From Nemertoderma westbladi (Eukaryota; Xenacoelomorpha; Nemertodermatida; Nemertodermatidae): a stretch of 64,000 nt of DNA. A program made the position numbers and the translations under genes. Every line of letters begins with the position of its first letter. The first letter of the stretch is position 1. Of the stretch, positions 32,647-42,344 are shown one piece after another. The notes under the pieces are model-generated. The model was not told the DNA's origin, searched no databases, and saw only the letters and a program-made list of their open reading frames with translations. The stretch is from NCBI GenBank assembly GCA_032718475.1, contig JAUCBJ010009063.1:1-64000 (forward strand). The letters run 5' to 3'.

Positions 32647-34229
32647 TTAACCCTATTAGTACCGGGCTATAAAATGCTGTACAAATACCGGGGGGGGGGG
32701 GGGGGGGGGGGTCATATTGACCCTTCCCTCTAAAATCTACAAATATTAACGAAAACGTCTAATTTTTTGTGTGTACGTAGGTATCACTAGTCTGGATCCG
32801 ACCGAAAAAAAAAATTTTCGAAAAAATGTACTGGGGTGGTAATATTGCAGCAACAAAATTACAAGTAGTGCACAATTTTCACAAAATTTGAAAGTTACAT
32901 TTTTCTGCTAATTGTTTTTCAATACAGGTTTTCTGGGACGCAAAATACTTTGGAAAATATTTAAAAATGGTATAATTACCATAAATGGCTGTTTAGTCCT
33001 CTATGCGTAGGAAAAAAATGAAAAAAACAAGTAACTAGCACTTTTCAGTTAGAACACAAAATTTTTAATTCACTTATACGATGCTATAAATTTATATTTT
33101 CAGGTTTTCTAGGGCGCTGATTCTAATGGAATACATTTCAAATATGCCAGATCATTGCTACTTGTATTTTTCGGCGTAATTTGGCAAATTTTGGTGCTAG
33201 CACCAAAATTTCGTACCCATCACCAAAAAGTACAAGTTTGCGATGTCCAGTGCTGTTTTTATTGATTCCAATGGATTCAGGACGCTCATAAACCCGTATA
33301 ACGCAAGAAACAAGATAATACTATCTTCTGATCAATTTGTTTATTTTCCAAAATTTGGTGCTGGCACAACAATTTTCACCCACCGGCGTAAAATACAAGT
33401 TTGAAAACTCGTATGAAATTTTTACTGATTCCATTGAATTCAGAACCCTCACAAACCCGTATAAAGCAAGAAACAAGATGACACAATCAATTGATGTATT
33501 TGATGGATTTCAAATTTTGGTGCTAGCACCATATTTTGCACCCACTTCCGAAAAATACAAGTTTGAGATGTCTAGTTCGATAATTATATATTCCATTGAA
33601 TTCAGAACAGCCATAAACCTCTAAAATGCAAGAAATAAATTGTCACAAACAATTTTATCTATTGAATAGATTTTCAAAATTTCGTGCTAGCACCAAAATT
33701 TGCACACAGCACCGAAAAATACAAGTTTGATACGCTTGGTGCAACTCGTATATATTTCATCGAAACCACAACCCCAAAAAACCCCAATTGCGTAAAAACA
33801 AGTTTCAAACAATCAATTTACAAAATTGACATATTTCAAAATTTGGTGCTGGCACCAAAATTTGGCACCCGCCGAAAAAAACAAGTTTGAAATTTCTAAA
33901 TCAATTTACATGAATTCCATCCAATTGCTAACACCAAAAAACCGGTGTAAATCAAAAATAGAGATGTTACAATTAATATTTAATGAAATGTAATTTTCAA
34001 AAAACGTCTCAAAAAATGTGCCAAAAGTAGGGTTAAAAAATGGTGCTATAACTCGAAAACTACTCAATATTTTTGAAAACCGTTTTCACTATTAGGAAGA
34101 CAATAGATTTTTAGGAAAAGTCATACAATTTCAGATTCCCAACTGCGTTTGTTTCAGAATTATAATAAAAAAACCACGGGGGGGGGGTCATATTGACCCC
34201 CCCCCCCCCCCCGGGTTTAATAGGGTTAA
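32647..34229 (+). mobile_element. piggyBac-like MITE, family P, complete copy
   Basis: The element (32651-34225, 1575 bp) is flanked by TTAA on both sides (32647-32650, 34226-34229). The left end CCCTATTAGTACCGGG matches the inverted right end CCCTATTAAACCCGGG at 13 of 16 positions. Both ends contain a sub-terminal G-run, GTCATATTGAC, C-run block. TTAA targets and CCC-initial ends are hallmarks of piggyBac. There is no transposase; the interior is five tandem units of about 163 bp starting near 33185, 33348, 33511, 33674 and 33837. The small open frames (33337-33624, 33684-33890) derive from these units. Confidence 0.85.
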
Positions 34230-34365
34230 TAGTAAGAATACTTCAATCTAAACTTTTAAGTTGGGATGCATTGAGACTAAGGGTTGTTTGCATAGTATAA
34301 TAGCAAATATGAGAATATCGTTTTGAGAATACGTCGGATGGCTCATCCAATATTATATGAGTGGA

Positions 34366-34403
34366 CCTCATTTCGAACAGAGCGAGCTCTGTTCGAAATG
34401 AGG
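34366..34403. repeat. 17-bp perfect inverted repeat
   Basis: CCTCATTTCGAACAGAG and CTCTGTTCGAAATGAGG are separated by CGAG. It lies just left of a LINE-B scrap whose sequence contains CAGAGCGCTCTG at 34564. Confidence 0.85.
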
Positions 34404-34435
34404 TTCACCCATGCTTCCAAATTATTCACTATAAT

Positions 34436-34612
34436 TATCGCTATTTCGTCTCTCCCAAGTCAAGTTAGTCTACATATGTCATAGACAGTCGTCTATGCAA
34501 GCACCTAACTGATGGTTGGCAGTAAAGTCTTGTATTTGGTATGACCTCATATTTACCGAGCAGAGCGCTCTGAATCATGGTTTGTGTTCACATAGAGTAG
34601 TTATCAATAAGA
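34436..34612 (-). pseudogene. LINE-B 3' end scrap
   Basis: TCTCCCAAGTCAAGTTAGTC and later TTGGTATGACCTCATATTTA align with the antisense LINE-B 3' region at 39835-40000. The protein is unreadable, so this is an old fragment. Confidence 0.6.
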
Positions 34613-34635
34613 GCTTGGCGGCAGGGCTAGATTAA

Positions 34636-34808
34636 AGGGGGGGGGGGGGGGGGGGGGGGGGGTATACCCACCCTCAGGTAAAATTTTCAAATTGTTGTTT
34701 CTTTATTTCACCTAGAGCAGAATTTTATGAGGATTACAAATCTGAAAACCGCTTAGTGAGACCTCTTTCAGTTCTCGAGTTATCACTGTTTTTCCGTATG
34801 ACGATCTG
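34636..34808 (-). mobile_element. Family C repeat, copy 3, left of the hAT insertion
   Basis: A TTAA (34632-34635) is followed by a G-run, TATACCC and then the reverse complement of 11290-11428. The match is cut by the hAT element at 34809 and resumes at 36169-36205 (TCCGTCAAATTGTAAGAA). Beyond that the family match fades. Confidence 0.6.
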
Positions 34809-35116
34809 CAGAGCCGGATCAAGCCTGGTGGGGGCCCCTGTGCACATGATTGGTGGGGGCCCCTGATCGATCAGAGATAGAGAGATATATTTAGATTTAA
34901 ACGATTATTATAATAAAACAAAGAATAATAATACAAAAAAGAATCTAACCAGTATACGTATAGTACTTTATTTAGAAAACAACTTTACGAGCCTTGCGAG
35001 ACGCAAAGTCGTGTATAATATGGACTAAAGCACAACCATGTGCGCTTGGAAGACTTTGTGTTCTTTAGCTTGCGTTCAAACATGTTCACACCACACTTCC
35101 GAGCTACTGAATGTCC

Positions 35117-35500
35117 CTACTTCTGAACTTTCTGCACTGCGGAGAGTTCAAGTGACTTTGGATCCGCATGCTGTAGCTTGGACACATCCAAGTTAACCAC
35201 AGCATCAATTTGAACGTCAGTAAGTTTATCTGGCCACAGGCCGACATCACATTCTACAAGCAGGACTTTAGGTTCCGTCTCTGGATCTTGTTGCACATCT
35301 ACGTCTCCCTCTTGCACCTTACAGTCCAAGTCCGTACCTGGTAAATAAGGAGCCAGCCCATCACCACCGTCGTCACTCTCAACTTCACTTATTGCTGCCC
35401 CTGTCACTGGTTCAAAGAAAGCTGTACAGTAAGTGGCTGAGTGGCTGTGTTCCTGCAATAGCCGCAGATTCCTTGCGTCTCCTCTCTTTACGTTTTTCAT
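35117..35500 (-). pseudogene. hAT (ZMYM1/TTF-type) transposase N-terminal remnant
   Basis: A 127-codon minus-strand frame is acidic in the middle and contains VECDVGLWPDKLTD, which resembles the DxxxWPexltd motif that precedes the TTF-type zinc finger in ZMYM1-like hAT transposases. In an overlapping frame, just inside the start, KYEKRKERRRKES resembles the basic N terminus of such proteins, which suggests a frameshift near 35480. The zinc finger, DDE and dimerisation regions are absent. It lies inside the hAT element and is certainly non-functional. Confidence 0.55.
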
Positions 35501-35575
35501 ATTTGATTTCGTTTCTTTTCGATGTGTCAGTCTGCTGATTGATCTGCCATAGCTACAGTTAGCAAAACAGTACTG

Positions 35576-36050
35576 TATATATGTAGTGTAAGTGTACTGT
35601 ATACCTACTACTGTAAGTTCTACTCACAGACTGAACATCAAACTGAAACTTTATAACTTATACGTGTAGGCCTACTCCTACTTGTGAATAACTGAAACAT
35701 GTATGTACTAAACCACTGTCCTTTCTGTATACATGTAGTGTACTGTAGACCTACTACATGTAAGTTGTACTCACAGACTGAACATCAAACTGAAACTTTA
35801 TAGCTTATACGTGTAGACCTACTCCTACTAGTGAATAACTGAAACATTTATGTACTACAACCACTGTCCTTTCTGTATACATGTAGTGTACTGTAGACCT
35901 ACTACTGTAAGTTGTATTCACAGATTAAACATCAAACTGACACTTTATAGCATACGTGTAGGCCTACTCCTATACTAGTGGATAACTGAAACATTTATGT
36001 ACTTATTTATGTACTATATACCTATTTATGTACTAAACCACTGTCCTTTC
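35576..36050. repeat. About 150-bp tandem repeat, three units, inside hAT
   Basis: Units begin TATACATGTAGTGTACTGTA at about 35576, 35729 and 35875. They contain CACAGACTGAACATCAAACT and GTAGGCCTACTCCTA. Identity is high between the first two. Internal repeats of this kind are common in non-autonomous hAT elements. Confidence 0.85.
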
Positions 36051-36205
36051 CTGTAAGTTTTTCTGATTATTTTTTTCATAATTTTTTGAGTGTTGAGTGG
36101 TGGAGGCCCCTCAGTGGTGGAGGCCCCTGTGCACGTGCACACTGTGCACATTGGGTAATCCGGCACTGACGATCTGTCCGTCAAATTGTAAGAAGATAGA
36201 AGACA

Positions 36206-37689
36206 AGAAATTTGCTCTTGTCCAAATACTTGGCCCATGTCGGAGTCTTGCCATTGATGTGTTAGCAAGATGTTCTCTAAGTTAATTAAATTGTTTGATG
36301 TTTTTTTCATTTTTAAAACTGTCTGCTGATTTTCTCCCATCTATTGATGGGGTGCTAACTAACGCCATGTTGGAGAACTGGAAGAAAATTTCGTAAACTT
36401 TTTTCCCTTCCAAATAACTCAACAGTTTCAGGACAACATTATCTTTCAATATATACATACTGGGTAAGATACGAAATTTTGTAACATTTGCCAGGAACTT
36501 ATATTATAGAATCTAAAAAACGCATTATCGAGAAAAAAAACTTGATGCCCAAAAATGACGTCAAATCAAAAATTCAGAAGTGGCATCCGACCTAGCTGGA
36601 TTCTACTTTAAGTACAAAAATTAGGTGGATGCTGACCACTCATTAACCTAGAATTTCATCTAAACTTAATTTCAAAGAGTTGGAGATCAATGCTGTATGA
36701 GTATGCTCGCACAGTCAATCAGACTATGCTGACCATGTACTTCTACAGTTACATGCAGCCCACTCTTGCATACCAAGGACACATTCGACTGTCCTATAGG
36801 TATCAGGATACCCAAGTTATTTTCAATAATATGTCCAGGAAGATATCATCTGCTTCCATAAGCATACCTGTCTTAACATCAGCTGGCAATGCAGGTTATC
36901 ATATCGCTAGATGGGTAAGCAAGTGAGGCAAATAAAATACATTGTCGCAGCTTATTGTCAACATCTACTAATGTAGTGCAATCTCGAAACATACAGCACT
37001 TTCACTCAGCACTAAATCCCACGTATGGTAAATGTATACACCATTCAGAACTCATCCCAGATGGGTGAGAATTTCATGATGTACTACCAAATAGACAGGG
37101 GATGTATGGGATATGTAATTATATTTGCCCAATCTGTGGCCATCACATAAATACTGCACTCATGACAAAGCTTTCATAGAGTACAATCATTTCGAAGCAA
37201 ACATATGCAGACTGGACTTTATTTAAGAATGTGAACCAGCCTACATATACATAGGCAATATCAAAGCCAAGTGGAATAACACACTCTCATTGTCTGCACC
37301 ACCTTGCAGCAGATCAAATTCCTGGACTCCATACATATCGTTTATCTGGCTGGATTATCTCTAAAGAGAACCAATGGAAATTCAGGCATAGAATGAATGA
37401 TACTTCAAAACCATGGACCTGCCCGAAGGCTATCATCCAATGGGGAGTGAGCCAATGCAGCTCTAGCTGTGGGTGCACATTGCATGTTAACAATCGTCCC
37501 CCCATGGTCTCACATATGCAGTAAAAGCCCATCACCCCATCCACCCTCTCATTGCGCTTATTTGCAATAGTAAATATTGTGTTTGCAAAATTTATTATGG
37601 TTTCAGGTAAAATATAGAATACTGTAATTTAATAATATTTGCAGCAAGCTGCTGCCACACCAGCAACTGCGTGATTGAATCTTCGTGAA
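36206..37689. other. No gene recognised; possibly decayed coding
   Basis: An open frame at 36690-36926 and patches to about 37560 have mixed composition unlike the AT-rich surroundings, but no motif I can name. Given the RT-related fragment just downstream (37690-37965), this may be a worn part of the same element. Confidence 0.35.
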
Positions 37690-37965
37690 GGGATCATCTG
37701 CTTGGCTGAACTTCAAGCCATTTGCTTGAAAGATACCCACCTTAACATTGAAGAGTTCCGTGACACATTGTGTCTCTGTTATGGATGGATGCTACCTAAT
37801 CTGGCTTTTCATTGTACCTGTTGGGCGTGAGTTTCTTCGACCCATGTGGTGTTGTGCCCCACTAGAGGGTTTCCTTCTATCTGGCACAACGAGATCCGCG
37901 ATTTCTTGGCTAACACCTTAATGGACCATGAATACAAAGTGTGGGTGTGGAGGTCCATTTTGAAT
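37690..37965 (+). pseudogene. C-terminal fragment of an RT-like retroelement protein
   Basis: The plus strand reads EEFRDTLCLCYGWMLPNLAF, HCTC, then CPTRGFPSIWHNEIRDFL after frame changes. The arrangement of a Cys-rich patch, GGFPSIRHNEIRD-like motif and nearby LRYGW-like block is one I recall at the C terminus of RT-related proteins in many invertebrates. The usual GG has become RG. No RT core is preserved here. Confidence 0.5.
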
Positions 37966-39060
37966 TACTACACTATATTCCAGGACAAGTATTAATATTC
38001 CAAATCTAAACTAAGCTAAAACAGATTATGGTAAAATTTTTGACAAGATGAAGCAACACCCTTAATGTTCACTTTTGGACCTTTGTGTCATTGGACTTTC
38101 ATCTTAATCGGATCATCACATTTGGACCTTTGCATTTGACACAATGCATATTGTTGTAGCCCGTCTTAAAAACTTTTGTACTTTCTGACTACTGTAGAAA
38201 AATGCCTAAGTAAAAGTGCTCATATTACATACAGTATATACAGTACGAGTACAGGCCACCAGAAAATGCTGATTTCATCAAATACATTTGCAGTAAACAC
38301 ATTTGTTCAAGTCATCTGATTGGCAGGTCACTGCATTAATTCAATGGCTTGTTATCTTCTAGATCACACAGCAGGATGCTGACGTGCTGGGACCAACAAA
38401 AGCTTTGTGTGCGAGCTTTTGCATGACAAAAGCTTTGAGAGCCCCCAGGGTGTAACATTGCGGATATGGGCTGTATTGGTCGAGAGAGAACTACATACAA
38501 GACCACTTGGAGATTCATGGAGTGTATGGGAGTGGATGGGTATATGGATGGAGGAGCCTAGATCATTGAATAATTAATTTAGTGCAGGGAGATGTCGCGC
38601 CATTAGTCTGGCACCGAGAGGGCACAGAGAAAGACCAGAACATGCCTTCCAGCTGCAGTGAGTGACAGTTCGCGGCAAACTACAGTGTTTCCAGATTAAG
38701 ATTACTAAGCGTTTCAAAAGTATCCTTATGTATCCTTTGGTGAAAAAATTTTGGTTATTGCCAATTCAAATATGTTCAATTATGTTCAATTGTCCCGTTC
38801 AACAACATTACATTACACAGGTACACATTTGAACAAATCTGCGTTTTCTGATGGCCTGTACTGTACCACCACTATTAGGATCAATTACTAGGATCAATTA
38901 CCAGCAGTTTATACAATGAAATGCCTACACAGTTCGCAATCTGTGATGTAAATATAACCCTAATTCATCTGCATTATCAAGATCAATCAGTATCTTTTCT
39001 AGATGTAATATTATGGTTTTGTTCAGAAGTCAGAGGTATTGGGTTAACTGGTTACCGCAA
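37966..39060. other. No gene seen
   Basis: Mixed to AT-rich DNA without supported features. Confidence 0.45.
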
Positions 39061-39098
39061 CCGATGAGGCCTGATAGGCTGAAACGTACGTATAGTGC
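39061..39098 (+). ncRNA. Hammerhead-ribozyme-like motif
   Basis: The order of parts fits a hammerhead core: CCGATGA (consensus CUGAUGA with one change), a 5-bp stem II (GGCCT/AGGCT, one G-U pair) with a GAT loop, then GAAAC, the self-complementary GTAC for a minimal stem III, and a GTA cleavage triplet. Stem I pairing between GGTTAACTGG upstream and TGGTTGAACC downstream is partial. Penelope-like elements are known to carry such minimal hammerheads, and a Penelope RT fragment exists at 29.5-30.2 kb, but no Penelope coding sequence adjoins this motif. Confidence 0.35.
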
Positions 39099-39123
39099 TG
39101 GTTGAACCCCCGGTGAAGCGTTT

Positions 39124-39199
39124 TCTCATTTTTTCCAATTCTGAACATAATCATAATATTATCTCATTTTTTCCACTTCTGAATATAATCATAATATTA
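39124..39199. repeat. 38-bp direct repeat, two units
   Basis: TCTCATTTTTTCCAATTCTG and the following CATAATCATAATATTA are repeated once with few changes. It lies directly after the hammerhead-like motif. Confidence 0.85.
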
Positions 39200-39747
39200 C
39201 ATCTTTAATTACAGTTGCATTAACAGCTCAACTCCCATTCATTTATTAGTATCTTTTTTAGCTCAGCAGTGTCTTTAGCAGACATTTCAGGAATGTCAAT
39301 AACCAATCAACCGATTTATTAAATCAACAAATAATCGTTTAGATCGGAATTTGTGGCCAAAAACCTAAATTTCTTGACGATGTCGCTTAGCCTAATTGTG
39401 ACAAATTACTGTTAGTTTCTCACGCTACTGTGTGTTGTGCTACTTTACGTATTCACCATTTTATCTATTATTTCATATTGGTTTATATACTAATATTACT
39501 AAAATGGAATATTATCTGGAGTTAATGGTGCAGTATGACTGCAAACACAAAATAAATAAATTTGCGCTGGAAAAAAGGAATGCCAATAGCTGACCTTGAC
39601 CTCCACTCCATGCCATGTTTAAACTCACCAGTTGGATGAAATAGTACAAGATCATGGATAGGCTGAACAGTTTTGATCAGTGGCTGGTAAATTACATTGA
39701 TTGTAGATTAGGCCCCTGTAGTGTAGGGTACTGCTGTCATTTCTACC
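39200..39747. other. No gene seen
   Basis: AT-rich sequence up to the target-site duplication of the LINE-B insertion. Confidence 0.5.
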
Positions 39748-40921
39748 GAGGAGCTTACTACTATTACTACTACGAGATTACTACTATGAGATCCTTCCAG
39801 GCTTCCCGATTCTCCATAGTTGTCGCAATTTCGTTTCTCCCAAGTTCAGAATCCCTTTCAAGTTGATCTATATATGTTATGGCCGGTCATCCAGGACTAC
39901 GCTTTCCATGAGTTAGTTGCCAGAAAAGTAGATCTGGTATGACCTCGTCTATACTTCGCCAGCAGTGCCCACTGAATCTTAATCTGCGTTCACGGTGGGT
40001 AGTTGATACAGGTGGTATGTATTGTACCATATAGCTCGGTGTTTGTCATGTGTTGTCTCCAGCTGATGTTTAGGGCTACCCTTAGTAGTCTTGTGTAGCA
40101 ACCATCAATTCGTTGTTCAAGTGATTTAGTCAGTGTCCACGTCTTACCCCCGTATAAAAATACACTTTCCACTGTGGCTCGAAAGAACTTGGTCTTCAGG
40201 TGCCTGGAGAGATCTGATTTCAGATGGTATCCATTTTTGATAGAGCTACCCAAGCCTTTGCTTTCATAACTTCTATGTCCTTTTTGCTACTCTCTATCCA
40301 TGATCCTAGGTATTGGAAGTCGTCGACCTTCCTTAGTTGAATATTATCAATGATTGTCAAGTTTCCATCACCATTAAAAGACATGAATTCGGTCTTGGTA
40401 GCATTTATATGCAATCCAACCTCCTTAGCAGCCCTCTCCACTTTATTTAGTAGAAGCTGTGCATGCATCTGCTAGCGTATTAGAGAGCAGGGCGATGTCA
40501 ACCGCAAAATCGGTATCTGTGACTGTAGTTGCCGGATATCTACTACTTCTTCATTCTTGAAGTGTGAATTCCAGACTTTAACCCTTTGTGGCCATCCCCA
40601 TTGCGTAATCCAGTACAATTACAAATAGGAATGGTGCTAATGTGTCACCTTGCAGTAAGCCAGCCGGAATTGAGAAAAACTTAGTTTCACCATTTGGTGA
40701 GAGTACCTGTGCTTCTGTGTCACAATATAACAATCCAATGCCAGCAATAATTACTTCAGGTATTCCATAAGCTCTTAGGATTTCAAGCATTTTATCTCTA
40801 TGGATGGAGTCGAATGCCTTCTTGAAGTCCACAAAAGTCATGACTGCGGGGAGATTCTTTGACTTAATTCCTTCAATCAGACTCCATAGTGCAAGTATCT
40901 GAGCTATTCCCGAGGAGCTTA
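39748..40921 (-). pseudogene. LINE-B, 5'-truncated copy with 10-bp duplication
   Basis: GAGGAGCTTA flanks the copy at 39748-39757 and 40912-40921, which marks a genuine insertion. The TAG-type tail (TACTACTATTACTACTAC on the plus strand) lies at the left end. Minus-strand RT motifs are TFVDFKKAFDSIHRDKM, GLLQGDTLAPFLF, FAVDIALLS, DFQYLGSWI, TVESVFLYGGKTWTLT and DGCYTRLLRVALNISW. In the catalytic box FADD has become FAVD, and frames break between 40578 and 40468 and near 40250. The copy starts inside RT (ILALWSLIEG), so most of the element was never copied. Confidence 0.85.
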
Positions 40922-42005
40922 AATAGCAATAAAGTTCTGATATTCGATAAATATTGCCAATTTAGTGAAATAAAACTATTCTGTCCGAGTATTTCAGTTT
41001 TACACAAGAGATGACAAGTTTTTAGCAGGAGTAAATCAAGTTGAGAAAATCAAAAATTGTGTTTTCCGTTACGTTTTTATATCGAATATATTGTTTTATT
41101 GGAAGAAAAATATCACCTGCGTTATCAATTCGAGGTAAAGACCCCAAGATCCCTTCCTATATCAATAGGCCAGTTCATATATCGGATTTGGATTTGGATG
41201 GAGATTCGGATTTGGATTAAGGTTCGGATTAGGAAGGGTGGTTCTGATGTATCAATAATAAATAATGTATTAATGTATCTTAATTAATAATGATGATTTA
41301 ATTTTTAGGGGTGTATTTTTCTAAAACTATAAAGAAGATATTAGAAAAATTTGAATTAATGACTTTATGCGTTACTTTGGGTCAACATCAAAAGTTATCT
41401 GAAACTCGTATCGGTTCTTACAATACTGGAAAAATATTTGTTTGTTTGTTGTTTTACTACTCATAAACAACAAAATTTACCACTTTGAACGATATATAAT
41501 TTTAATCATATACAGTACATTATTTACCGGGAGTGGACGTTTAGGGTTTTAAATATAATTTTAGTTTATTTTGAATAAAAATAGGGCCTACTGTACAGAT
41601 ACTGTACACTGGCCTACCTACAATAGTAGGCCTACCGCTGTTGAATTACTGGTATTTGGTGTGATTAACTGTGTGATACTATTTACTTTCACTTTAGAAT
41701 TGGCAAGAATTGCTTCCATTTACTGAAAGCCTCTATCTATGGTCCATACAGCTACCGGTACTTCTGTGTATTATTAAATTAAATTATTATAAATATTAAA
41801 AACTGTAGAGTTATTAAACATTGTATCTTTCAATTAACATGTCGGCTGCAACACTGAAGCGAAAATTATTTACTATATCTACTCTACATTTTCTATTACT
41901 GATAAGCTCAGAAAAACACAGCGTAACAGAACATTACCCCTGAAATTATTCAATGAACATACATTTTCTGAATTACGCAAAAAAGCATGACGCACAAACA
42001 TACAG
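40922..42005. other. No gene seen
   Basis: AT-rich DNA with a degenerate GGATTT/GGTTC hexamer patch at 41183-41232 and AGGCCTAC words near 41587-41640. Confidence 0.5.
41183..41232. repeat. GGATTT-type hexamer patch
   Basis: About eight degenerate hexamers (GGATTT, GGATGG, GATTCG). It is not a telomere repeat. Confidence 0.7.
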
Positions 42006-42344
42006 TTGTTCACGCGCTTTGACAACATCATGAAAGAATATCGCCGTAAATTAGTATCTGCCAGCGCAACAGGGGCAGGTGAGGGAAGCCTCGAAGAAAA
42101 TCACGATAAATACGAACTCTCAATATATGGAAGTGAGAAGCTATTCGAAATGGATGGTGAAATAGAGCAAAGGACACAAAAGTACGGTTCTGCAGTTGCC
42201 CCAATATTTGTGAGAGATGAGAGCGATGTTGTTTTTCGTCGACCAGCACCGAAATCGCCAGACAATGCTCCAATAGCTAAAAAATCTAAGCCTGGCTCGG
42301 AATTTAAGCAAATATGCGAATCTCAAACGGTGATTATGCAGTAA
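42006..42344 (+). CDS. Possible Myb/SANT-like DNA-binding fragment
   Basis: An open frame of about 112 codons, without a convincing ATG at its start, reads FTRFDNIMKEYRRKLVSASA, then a charged middle and a basic patch (APIAKKSKPG). The start resembles the third helix of Myb/SANT-like or MADF-type domains found next to Harbinger and hAT transposases and in invertebrate transcription factors. No upstream exon with the first helices was recognised. It may be one exon of a gene, a transposon remnant, or chance. The ORF ends at a TAA, and no splice donor is evident. Confidence 0.3.
   Translation: MFTRFDNIMKEYRRKLVSASATGAGEGSLEENHDKYELSIYGSEKLFEMDGEIEQRTQKYGSAVAPIFVRDESDVVFRRPAPKSPDNAPIAKKSKPGSEFKQICESQTVIMQ

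Larger units (their letters stand above)
34801..36176 (-). mobile_element. hAT transposon remnant with 8-bp duplication
   Basis: The 8-mer ACGATCTG occurs at 34801-34808 and 36169-36176. Between them is a 1360-bp element whose ends are inverted copies: CAGAGCCGGAT on the left and, inverted, CAGTGCCGGAT on the right, each followed by a GGGGCC block. An 8-bp duplication with CAG-initial ends is diagnostic of the hAT superfamily. The target was a family C repeat, which reads through once the insert and one 8-mer are removed. It carries a transposase N-terminal remnant and a tandem repeat but no catalytic domain. Confidence 0.9.

Noticed and set aside
33337-33890. Small proteins of 95 and 68 residues in the MITE
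   Set aside because: They are internally repetitive, follow the 163-bp units and are not conserved in frame between copies beyond the DNA repeat.
41183-41232. Interstitial telomere repeat
   Set aside because: Hexamers are GGATTT/GGTTCG types and do not match TTAGGG.
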